Origin: Allokutzneria sp. A3M-2-11 16
GTDB taxonomy: Bacteria; Actinomycetota; Actinomycetes; Mycobacteriales; Pseudonocardiaceae
Assembly: GCF_024213555.1 (NCBI RefSeq)
Contig: NZ_JANAVO010000002.1
Span: 62,001-126,000 of the forward strand
Direction: 5' to 3'
DNA: 64,000 bases
The position numbers and the translations under genes were made by a program. Below, piece after piece: positions 36,952-45,800 of the stretch; the stretch's first letter is position 1, and every line of letters starts with the position of its first letter. The notes under the pieces are model-generated. The model was not told where the DNA came from and ran no database searches. It saw nothing but the letters and a program-made list of their open reading frames with translations.

Positions 36952-38382
36952 ATGGCGACGCGTTTCGTCGGTCGTGCGACCGAGCTCGACCTCCTCGGCA
37001 AGCGCCTGGAGCGCGTCGGCACCACGGGGGGCGGGAGGGCCCTGGCGATCAGGGGGCGCCGCCAGGTGGGCAAGTCCCGCCTGGTCCAGGAGTTCTGCGG
37101 GCGCGCCGAGGTGCCGTACCTGTTCTTCACCGCGACGAAGGGCGCCTCGCCCGTCGAGGCGGTGACGGCCTTCCTCGCCGAGCTGCGGGAGTCGGACCTG
37201 CCCGTCGACCACGAGCTGATCCCCGGCGAGGCCACCGGGAACTGGGCCGACGCCTTCCGCGTGCTCGCGTCGGTGCTGCCGGACCGGCCCGTCGTCGTCG
37301 TGCTGGACGAGCTGCCCTGGCTGGCCGAGCAGGACGAGCGCTTCGACGACGCGTTGCAGACGGCGTGGGACCGGCTGCTCTCCCCCAAGCCCGTGCTGCT
37401 GGTGCTGCTCGGCAGCGACATCCACATGATGGAGCGGCTCACCGCCTACGACCGGCCGTTCTTCGGGCGCGCGGACACCATGGCGCTCGGGCCGCTCAAC
37501 CCCGCCGAGACCGGGCGCGCGCTCGGTCTCGGCCCGGCCGACGCCATCGACGCCCACCTGGTCTCCGGTGGCCTGCCCGGCATCCTGCGGGCGTGGCCGC
37601 GCGGCACCCCCGCGCTGGACTTCATCAAGCAGGAGTGCGCCGATCCGGCGTCGCCGCTGTTCAGCGTCCCCGAGGCGACGCTGATGGCGGAGTTCCCCGC
37701 GCCCGACCGGTCCCGCCGCGTCCTCGAAGCCGTTGGCAGCGGCGAGCGCACCCACGCCAACATCGCCGCGGCGGCCGGGGGACGGGCCGACCTGCCGTCC
37801 GGGGTGCTGTCGCCGCTGCTGCGACGGCTCGTGGACGAGAAGCGGGTGCTCGTCGCGGACTCCCCGCTGTCGACCCAGCCAGGCAAGCCCGCCCTGTACC
37901 GCGTCGACGACTCCAGCCTGCGGCTCTACCTCGCGGCGCTGCGGTCGGCCTCGGAGCTGGTGCGGCGCGGTCTCCCCGCGTCGGCGGTGTTCCGTCGCGT
38001 GCGGCGGCACTGGTCGAGCTGGCGCGGCAAGGCCGTCGAACCGCTTGTGCGACAAGCACTCGAACTCGCCGCGGCGGCCGGAGACCTGCCGTGGGAGGAG
38101 GTCGAGGCCGTGGGCGGCTGGTGGAACCGGCAGTTCGACCCCGAACTCGACCTGGTGGGGTGCGACCGCGCGCCCGTCGCCAGGACCGTCCACTTCGTCG
38201 GTTCGATCAAGTGGCTGTCCGCGCCGTTCGACAAGCACGACCTCGCCGCGCTCATCAAGGCCGCACCTCGGGTACCCGGGTACAGCAGCGGCTTGGTCGC
38301 CGTGTCGCTCTCCGGTGTGGACGCGGAGGGACTGGACCTCGTCTGGGGACCGGACGACATCGTCAACGCTTGGGAGTCATGA
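36952..38382 (+). CDS. Archaeal-type AAA ATPase with C-terminal DUF234 (nuclease-like) domain
   Basis: 476 aa. Walker A is IRGRRQVGKSRLV and Walker B VVVVLDELPWLA; then LLGSDIHMMERL and VSGGLPGILRAW, which define this family. After a winged-helix segment the C-terminus has NRQFDPELDLVGCDR and VGSIKW, matching a PD-(D/E)XK-like DUF234 module. Such proteins are widespread in archaea and bacteria with unclear function; defence or mobile-element links have been suggested. ATG 36952 follows GGAGG at 36940-36944. A repeat-rich operator-like patch lies upstream. Confidence 0.85.
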   Translation: MATRFVGRATELDLLGKRLERVGTTGGGRALAIRGRRQVGKSRLVQEFCGRAEVPYLFFTATKGASPVEAVTAFLAELRESDLPVDHELIPGEATGNWADAFRVLASVLPDRPVVVVLDELPWLAEQDERFDDALQTAWDRLLSPKPVLLVLLGSDIHMMERLTAYDRPFFGRADTMALGPLNPAETGRALGLGPADAIDAHLVSGGLPGILRAWPRGTPALDFIKQECADPASPLFSVPEATLMAEFPAPDRSRRVLEAVGSGERTHANIAAAAGGRADLPSGVLSPLLRRLVDEKRVLVADSPLSTQPGKPALYRVDDSSLRLYLAALRSASELVRRGLPASAVFRRVRRHWSSWRGKAVEPLVRQALELAAAAGDLPWEEVEAVGGWWNRQFDPELDLVGCDRAPVARTVHFVGSIKWLSAPFDKHDLAALIKAAPRVPGYSSGLVAVSLSGVDAEGLDLVWGPDDIVNAWES

Positions 38383-38717
38383 GCATGGAGAACTGCGTGT
38401 TCTGTTCCATCGTCGCCGGGCGCGCCCCCGCGACCGTGCTCGCGGAGTGGGAGGACGCCATCGCGATCCGCCCGCACGGCGGGGTCAACGACGGGCACGT
38501 CCTCGTGCTGCCGCGCGTGCACGTCCAGGACGCGGGCACCGACCCGGACGTGACGGCCGCCGTGATGCGCCGCGCCGCCGAGCTGATGGCCCGCCTCCCG
38601 GCGGCGAACCTGATCACCTCGAAGGGGGCCGACGCGACGCAAACCGTGTTCCACCTGCACGTTCACGTGGTGCCGCGCGAGGCCGAGGACGGTTTGGCGC
38701 TGCCATGGACAACCTGA
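38379..38717 (+). CDS. HIT-family nucleotide hydrolase
   Basis: 112-aa Hint/HIT protein. CVFCSIVAG near the N-terminus and the histidine triad HLHVHVVPRE near the C-terminus are diagnostic. These proteins hydrolyse AMP- or ADP-linked substrates. ATG 38379 overlaps the AAA ATPase stop (ATGA); ATG 38385 is also possible. Confidence 0.9.
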   Translation: MSMENCVFCSIVAGRAPATVLAEWEDAIAIRPHGGVNDGHVLVLPRVHVQDAGTDPDVTAAVMRRAAELMARLPAANLITSKGADATQTVFHLHVHVVPREAEDGLALPWTT

Positions 38718-38781
38718 TGTCGAGAACGCGGCCTCGGCTCCGTCCCAGGGTCAGGAGCGACTACGACACAGGAGGCGAACC

Positions 38782-39130
38782 ATGCTGCACAACGAGGTCA
38801 TCGAGGTCCTGAACCGTCCGGGCAGCCAGGAGCTGCTGGCCCGCGACATCACCCGCCTCGCGTACGTGGCCAAGGACGGCACGCCCCGGACCGTCCCGAT
38901 CGCTTTCACCTGGAACGGCTCGGAGATCGTCATGTGCACCAGCACCAACGCGCCGAAACTGCCGTCCCTGCGGGCGAACCCGGCGATCGCGCTGACGATC
39001 GACACCGAGGTGCACCCGCCCAAGATCCGTGGTCACCCCCACGTGGGCCAAGCTCATCGACTTCGAGACGACCCTGCCCACCGCCGTCGAGCAGCTCATC
39101 CAGCAACGCGCCGAACGCCAGACCGCATAA
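38782..39130 (+). pseudogene. Internally deleted pyridoxamine 5'-phosphate oxidase family gene
   Basis: The frame opens well: AGGAGG ribosome-binding site, then ITRLAYVAKDGTPRTVPIAF and ALTIDTEVHPPKIR, a flavin-binding split-barrel protein. At about 39029 the sequence jumps to the +1 frame, which reads VVTPTWAKLIDFETTLP and ends in TAA at 39128. That tail belongs to the same family's C-terminus. About 40-50 residues between the two parts are missing and the junction shifts the frame. The protein cannot be functional as written. Confidence 0.7.
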
Positions 39131-39154
39131 CCACCCCGGGCCGTGGGTTCCACA

Positions 39155-39273
39155 GTCTTCAAGTCCTACCAACCCCCGCCCAACACGTCTCAAACCACAC
39201 CGAACCCTCCGCGGCCGGAGGAGTTCGACGTCGTTTGAGACGTCTGGGGATGGGGTCGGGGGGTCTTGAAGAC
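39155..39273. repeat. 119-bp long palindrome, family R2 copy C
   Basis: Termini GTCTTCAAG / CTTGAAGAC. The inner stem ACGTCTCAAAC / GTTTGAGACGT is perfect. The right flank GGGGTCGGGGGGTCTTGAAGAC matches copy A apart from one base; the stem sequence differs from copies A and B but pairing is kept. Confidence 0.88.
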
Positions 39274-39289
39274 CGGTTAAGTTCTCTAG

Positions 39290-41041
39290 CTACGGTGACG
39301 CGGGTTGGGCGGGGAGTTGCCAATCGCGGGCGCGGAGTTGGGCGGACCACATGTCGGCGTAGCGGCCGGGGCGAGTGATCAGTTCTTCGTGCGTGCCGCG
39401 TTGCGCGACAGTGCCGCCGTCGATCACCAGGATCTGATCTGCGCCGACCACAGTGGACAGTCGATGCGCGATGACCACGACGGTCTTGCCGCGGACCAGG
39501 TTGTCGATGGCCTGCTGCACAACGACTTCGGACTCGGTGTCGAGCGCAGCCGTCGGCTCGTCGAGCAGCACCACGGGGGCGTCCTTGAGGATGGCGCGGG
39601 CGATGGAGATGCGCTGGCGTTCTCCACCGGAGAGCGCGGAGCCGATCTCGCCGACCCGCGTCCGGTAGCCCTGCGGCAACCGCGAGATGAACGCGTGCAC
39701 GTTCGCCGCGCGGGCGGCGGCGATGATCTCTTCTTCGGTGGCGTCGGGGCGGCCCATCGCGATGTTGGCCAGGATCGTGTCGTCGAACAGGTAGACGTCC
39801 TGGAACACCACGGCGATGTGGCGCAGCAGCTCGGCGGGTTCGAGGGAACCGACATCGACGCCGCCGAGCCGGATCACACCGGACTGGGGATCGGCGAAGC
39901 GGGTGATCAGCTTGGTGACGGTGGTCTTACCGGAGCCGGAGGGGCCCACGAGCGCGGTCAGACTCCGTTGGGGGACAACGAGATCGACCTCGTGCAGCAC
40001 GGGTGACGTGCGGCCGTCGTAGGTGAAGCCGACCTTGTCGAAAGTGATGTCGAAGGACGTCGGTGCGGTCCCGCCCGGGCGCACGGGGAGCGGTTCGACG
40101 GCGAGCACGGAACCGATGCGGCTCAGCGCGGCCTCGGACATCTCGAAGAGCTTGGTCATCGTGACGGCGGCGCCAAGGGGCTCGGCGAAGCGGGCTGCGG
40201 TCACCACGACGGCGAGCAGCAGCGGCAACGACAAGCGCGCGTCGAGCACGAACGACGCGCCAAGCGTTACGAGTGCCACCACTGCGACCTGGACGAGGAA
40301 CTGAAGCGCCGCAACGGGAACCGAGGCCGATCGGTTGGAGACCGCGTTCGCCTCCTGCTGGTGCGTGAACACCGACACGAGCCGTTCGGAGTCCGCGCCC
40401 GCCTGTCCGGTGGCCTTGAAGACCGGCAAACCCTGGACGTACTCGACGATCCGGCTGGCCGCCCCCGCGTTCGCCTCGTCCACACGGCGGAATCCCGCGT
40501 TGGACAGAGCGCGGAGCTTGCGCACCAAGGGAATGGCGGCGATCGTCGCCGCCACGAGCACCAGGCCGAGGCGCCAGTCCACGACGAGCACGACGACGCC
40601 GAGCAACGCGGGAACGGTGACCAGCTGGACGAAAAGGGTTGAGAACGAGGAGATCCCGGTCGCCGCGCTGGTGACGTTGCTGCCGACCACTGTGGTCAGG
40701 TCACCGGCGGCACGGCGGTTGAGTTCCTGTTGCGGCATCGACCTAAGCCGGTCACCGAGCCGGGTTCGCGTGGCGCCCGTGACCAGGTGCCAGTAGTCGT
40801 AGGTGAACGCGCCTTCCCGCACGCGAAGCGCGCCTTCGATGACCACAAGGGCGGCGAGCGCACCGACCCACGACCACGCCTCGCCAAAGCGCCCGGCCGA
40901 CAAAGCGGCCAGCAACGGGATGAAGACCGCGTAGGCCGCCGCCTGCACCAACGAGGCGATCACCGAGATGCGGAGGGTGGCCCGGAACTGCGGCGCGTAC
41001 GGGCCCGCGGCCAGCATCATGAGACGCCGAATGCGCTTCAC
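39290..41041 (-). CDS. ABC transporter, fused membrane-ATPase half (YbtQ/IrtB-like)
   Basis: Half-transporter of 583 aa with six transmembrane helices in the N-terminal half, then the ATPase: Walker A GPSGSGKTTV, Q-loop VVFQDVYLF, signature LSGGERQRISIARA and Walker B VVLLDEPTAALD. With the preceding half it forms a heterodimer like YbtPQ or IrtAB, which import ferric yersiniabactin or mycobactin. No siderophore-interacting domain is fused. ATG 41041 overlaps the previous gene stop by 4 nt. Last gene of the VOC-NRPS-ABC-ABC operon. Confidence 0.88.
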   Translation of the reverse strand: MKRIRRLMMLAAGPYAPQFRATLRISVIASLVQAAAYAVFIPLLAALSAGRFGEAWSWVGALAALVVIEGALRVREGAFTYDYWHLVTGATRTRLGDRLRSMPQQELNRRAAGDLTTVVGSNVTSAATGISSFSTLFVQLVTVPALLGVVVLVVDWRLGLVLVAATIAAIPLVRKLRALSNAGFRRVDEANAGAASRIVEYVQGLPVFKATGQAGADSERLVSVFTHQQEANAVSNRSASVPVAALQFLVQVAVVALVTLGASFVLDARLSLPLLLAVVVTAARFAEPLGAAVTMTKLFEMSEAALSRIGSVLAVEPLPVRPGGTAPTSFDITFDKVGFTYDGRTSPVLHEVDLVVPQRSLTALVGPSGSGKTTVTKLITRFADPQSGVIRLGGVDVGSLEPAELLRHIAVVFQDVYLFDDTILANIAMGRPDATEEEIIAAARAANVHAFISRLPQGYRTRVGEIGSALSGGERQRISIARAILKDAPVVLLDEPTAALDTESEVVVQQAIDNLVRGKTVVVIAHRLSTVVGADQILVIDGGTVAQRGTHEELITRPGRYADMWSAQLRARDWQLPAQPASP

Positions 41042-42822
41042 AGCTTCACTTCCTTACTGCCAGTCAGACCCCAGCTGGAAGCCTGTTCGTGTCGAGCCCA
41101 CAGCGCGGCGTAGCGCCCGTTCGCGGCGACCAGTTCGGCGTGCTTGCCGCGCTCGACGACCTTTCCGCCGTCCAGCACGACGATCTGGTCCACATCGACC
41201 ACAGTGGACAGTCTGTGCGCGATCACCAGGACCGTGCGGCCCTTGGTGAGGCGGGCGATGGCGTCCTGGATCGCGGCCTCGCTCTCCGGATCGGTGAACG
41301 CGGTGGCCTCGTCGAGCACGACGACCTGGGCGTCGGAAAGGATCGCCCTCGCGATGGTGACGCGTTGGCGCTGCCCGCCGGAGAGCCGTCCGCCGCGCTC
41401 GCCGACCTGGCTGTCGTAGCCGTCCTGGAGCTCGGTGACGATGAAGTCGTGCGCGGCGGCGGCACGTGCTGCGGCCCGCACTTCTTCATCGGTGGCGCCC
41501 GGCTTGCCGAGGCGGATGTTCTCCGCGACCGTGCCTTCGACCAGGAACGGGTCCTGGAACACCAACGCCACGTGTTGGAGCAGGACATCGCTCCGCATCT
41601 CGCGGACGTCCACACCGCCGACGCTCACAGAACCCGCTTCCACGTCGTAGAAGCGCGGGATGAGCCTGGCCACAGTGGACTTCCCGGAGCCGGACGGGCC
41701 GACCAGCGCGCACACGGAGCCCGCGGGAATCTCGATGTCCACTTCGGACAGGACGGGGGCGCCCCGATCGGTGGAGTAGCTGAAGGTCACGCCGGTGAGC
41801 GACACGGCCGAGCCCTGAGGTGCCTTCGGGGAGGACGGCTCGGGCAGTGGCGGGATCGCGAGCAGTTCGTTGATCCGCACAGCTCCGGCCTTGGAGTCGT
41901 TGACGTAGTTGGTCAGGTGCATCAGCGGCGAGATCGCCTCGATCGGCATCGCTCCGATCAGCAAGCCCAGCAACAACTCCGGCGCGGTTATCCACTCCGT
42001 GGCCAGCATCGGCACGCCTGCCGCGGCGATCACGAGCAGCGTGGGCAGCGGCACGATCACGAGCTTGTTGAACACCGAGGCGGTGCGCGATGTCGCGGTC
42101 CACGCGCCGATGGCCGCCGTGAACGCCTCCACCGCGTCGGTGAAGCGCCGGAAGGACGTGCGGCCGTCGTCGAAGGTGCGGACCACGGGCATGCCCTGGA
42201 CGAACTCCACGACAGCGGCGTTGACGTTCTCGTTGGCGTCGTTGTACTTGGCGCGCTGAGCCGCGTAGTCGCGGGCCATCAACGAGAAGGAGATCATCGC
42301 CACCGGCACCACCAGCAGGACGGCGAGAAGCAGCTTCCACTGCACGACTCCGAGCGCGATGAGAGCGGCGATCGGTTGCGCGGCAACGGCTCCGAAGAAC
42401 GGCATGGCGTCAGCCACGACGTTGTGCAGCGCCGCCACGTCGTCCTGCATGACCTTCTTGATCCGCCCGGAGCCCAGGCGCTGCACCACTCCGAGGGGCA
42501 TCTTCGCCAATGCGTCGGCAAGGCGGCGCCGGAGCACCACTTCGAGTTCGAAGCTCGCGTGGTGGGCGACCTGCTCGGCCAGCCACCGCGAACCGAACGA
42601 GACCACGAGCCCCACCAAAGCGAAGCTGATCCACCATGCGAGCGCCGACGCGGAGGGTTGCGCCGCGAACAGCTCACCGACCGCCATGGCGACGCAGACG
42701 TAGCCCGCCACACCCGCGGCACCACCGAGAGCCCCGAGCGCCAACGCCCGCGTGAGCTGACCGCGCACTCCGGGCGAGAGAGCAACCAGGTCGGAAACCG
42801 GCTTCATACCGCTGTTGCTCAC
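41038..42822 (-). CDS. ABC transporter, fused membrane-ATPase half (YbtP/IrtA-like)
   Basis: 594 aa with transmembrane region at about residues 20-310, then the ATPase: Walker A GPSGSGKSTV, LVFQDPFLV, signature LSGGQRQRVTIARA, Walker B VVVLDEATAFTD. It pairs with the downstream half-transporter. Its ATG overlaps the NRPS stop. Exporter fold and location in the siderophore operon suggest ferric siderophore uptake (YbtPQ precedent) or siderophore export; the sequence does not decide. Confidence 0.88.
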   Translation of the reverse strand: MSNSGMKPVSDLVALSPGVRGQLTRALALGALGGAAGVAGYVCVAMAVGELFAAQPSASALAWWISFALVGLVVSFGSRWLAEQVAHHASFELEVVLRRRLADALAKMPLGVVQRLGSGRIKKVMQDDVAALHNVVADAMPFFGAVAAQPIAALIALGVVQWKLLLAVLLVVPVAMISFSLMARDYAAQRAKYNDANENVNAAVVEFVQGMPVVRTFDDGRTSFRRFTDAVEAFTAAIGAWTATSRTASVFNKLVIVPLPTLLVIAAAGVPMLATEWITAPELLLGLLIGAMPIEAISPLMHLTNYVNDSKAGAVRINELLAIPPLPEPSSPKAPQGSAVSLTGVTFSYSTDRGAPVLSEVDIEIPAGSVCALVGPSGSGKSTVARLIPRFYDVEAGSVSVGGVDVREMRSDVLLQHVALVFQDPFLVEGTVAENIRLGKPGATDEEVRAAARAAAAHDFIVTELQDGYDSQVGERGGRLSGGQRQRVTIARAILSDAQVVVLDEATAFTDPESEAAIQDAIARLTKGRTVLVIAHRLSTVVDVDQIVVLDGGKVVERGKHAELVAANGRYAALWARHEQASSWGLTGSKEVKL

Positions 42823-45800
42823 TTCAGATCCTCCGCGACCTGCTGAACGAGCGGTTCGTTCATGCAGGAGAAGTGATTGCCATCCACATTGGACACGGTG
42901 AAGTCGCCGAGGCAGACCTCACGCCAGAACTCCAGCATCTGTTCGGTCATGCCCGGCGCCAAGGTCGTTGCAGGACAAAGGAATCTGATGTCGCCGACGT
43001 AGGGCGGCGGGACGAAGCGCGCGGACTGGAAGCTCTGCTTGAAGACACGGAACATGCCGATGGCCATCTCCGGCAGCATCGAGGCGGCTTCGGCGTAGCG
43101 GGCGAAGCGCTCCTCCTGGCTGAGCGCGCCGAGCCGGGCGAAGAACGGGTCGAACTGCGCGAGCGAACCCTCCGGAACGCGACCGTCGTTGTCGCGCACC
43201 AGCTTCGGGAACGCCTCCGACACGGCCTGGGGGTCGACCGAGCCGAAGCCGATCTGGTCGAGCGTGATGCCGAGGTTCGGCACGAACAACGTCTCGAACA
43301 TCAGGTCGTCCTGGATGTCGAAGGAAACCAGGTGACTGCTCACCAGAACGAGGTCTTCGACCTCCATGCCGCGCTCCGCCAGCCGACGCGCGACCTCCGT
43401 GGCGAACATGCCGCCGAGGCAGTAACCGATGAGCTGGAACCGCGTGTGCCCTTCGGCGAGCAGGCGTTCGGTGTAGTCGTCGGCCAACCTGCCCACCACA
43501 TCGGACGGATCGAGCGCGAGATACACGTCGGTGTCGGCGATCGCGATGCCGAGCACTGGGCCCTGGTCCTGCTCCACCAGGCGCGCGGCGAGCGGACGGA
43601 AGCACTCCATCGTGCCCAGCCCGGCGTGGAACAGCACTCGGACCGGGCCATCACCATTGGTGCTGAAGGGAACCAGGGCCGCGTTGCTCCCGCTGGCGGT
43701 GACGATCTCGGGCTCTGCCTTGCGGCGCAGGAACGCGGCGAGCTGCGCCACGGTCGGCTCGTTCAGCAGTTGTCGCAGCAGGGTGTCGAACGGCACCGGC
43801 TCCGCCTCGGGCAGCTCCTCACGCAGCCGTCCGGCCATGCGCGCCATGATCAGCGAGTCGGCTCCCCTGGTGAAGAAGCTCTCCGTGCGCCCGATCACCG
43901 GGATCTGCAACGCCTCGGCCCAGCGCTTCGCCAGTGCCTCCTCCAGCTCGTTCTCCGGAACCTCCGCCGCGACATCCCCCACAGGAGTCGGCCGCCATGC
44001 CTGGAGCGTGCGGCGGTCCACCTTCCCGTTGCCGGTCAAGGGAAGTGCGTCCACGACCTGGAGTTCGCCGGGGATCATGTGCTCCGGCAGGCGCAACGCG
44101 AGGAAGTCGGCCAGCTCAGCGGTCGTCACCCGCGCGCGGTCGGTTCTCACGCGCTTGACGAACAGCTCCGGCAGTTCCAGGACGGAGTCCTCCCAAGGCC
44201 GCTCACCGTTGACGACGAGCCACCCGCCGGGCACCAGGAGGTCGACGAACGCGCTACTGAACGAGGTCGCCACGATGGCGTCGAAGGTGTTGGGAGCGAA
44301 GCCCTGTGCGCGGTAGTCGAGGTCGACATCGAGCACACCCAACCGGTAGTCGGCGTCCAATCCGGCCAGCACATCCACGACCTCATCGCGAAGGCGGCCG
44401 AGTTCCAGAATCCGAAGTGGACGATCGGAGGCGACAGCCGCGCGGTACAGCACGGCCGCGATCGCGTGGTCAGTGGATCGGGCAGCGCTGGCGATACGGA
44501 TCAGTCGTGAGTCGTCTGTGGACAGTGGCTCGACGCGCGCGGTCTCGACGACGCCGAACAACGCGCCGTCCGCAACGACAACTCCGGCAGAGGCGATCGC
44601 CGGGTGCTCCACGAGCGCGGCCTCGATCTCGCCGAGTTCGATGCGGTGGCCGCGGATCTTGACCTGCGTGTCGGCTCGCCCCAGGAACTCGATGTCCCCG
44701 CCGGGCCGGTAGCGCCCGAGGTCACCGGTGCGGTACAGACGCTCGCCGTTGTGCGTGACGAACCGGTGGGCCGTGGTCTCCGGATCGCCGAGATAGCCTT
44801 GCGCGAGCCCAGCGCCGCTGATGAACAGCTCGCCGACAGTCCATACAGGACAGTCCTGCATCCCGGTGTCGAGGACGCGGAAGCCTTGGTTGGCCAGCGG
44901 CTTCCCGTAGGGAATGCTGTGCCAGCCCTCAGGAACACCGTCGATGCGGTGGTAGTTCGACCAGATCGCCGCCTCGGTCGCACCACCGAGGCTGATCAGC
45001 TCCATGCCTGGCAAGCGCGTTGCGGCCTCGGCGGGGAGGGTGGTCGGAATCCAGTCACCGGAGAGGAGCGCGAGCCTCAGCGTGGGCAGCTCGGAATCGA
45101 GATAGGTCAACAGCATCTGCATCAACGCGGGCACCGAGTTCCACAAGGTGACTCCGTGCTGCGCCACCAGGTTCGCCCAGTGCGAGGGGTCCGCGCGACG
45201 AGCTGCGTCCGGGTAGACCAGGGCCGCACCGAGCGACAGCGGGCCGAAGATGTCGTAGACAGACAGGTCGAATCCGAGGTTGGCGACGCCGAGCACCCGG
45301 TCGTCGGCGGTGATCCCGAAGCGCGAGTTGATGTCCACAATGGTGTTGAGAGCGGCGCGGTGGCTGATCACGACGCCCTTGGGCTTGCCGGTCGAACCCG
45401 ACGTGTAGATCACGTACGCGGCGGCGTCCGGGTCGCCAGGAGTGACCTCGATGGGGCTGCCAATGGGTTTCAGGACATCGACGTGGATGCCCGGACCCAC
45501 CCAGGACTGGGTCAGCACGTGCCGGACCTCGGCGTCGCGCAGGATCGCCTCGCGGCGGAGCACGGGCTGGACGGTGTCCACGGGGAGGTAGACCGCGCCC
45601 GCGAGCAGCGTGCCAAGCACGGCGCTGACCTGCTCGATCCCCTTGTCCATCACGATCGCCACCCGCTCGCCCGGCTCGCATCCCGCGGCGCGCAGGGCAA
45701 CCGCGACAGCATTGGCACGGGCCACGAGGTCGGCGTAGGTCACCGAGCCGCGCGGGTCGATCACCGCCACCCGGGCGGGAGTCCGCGCTGCCTGTGCGAA

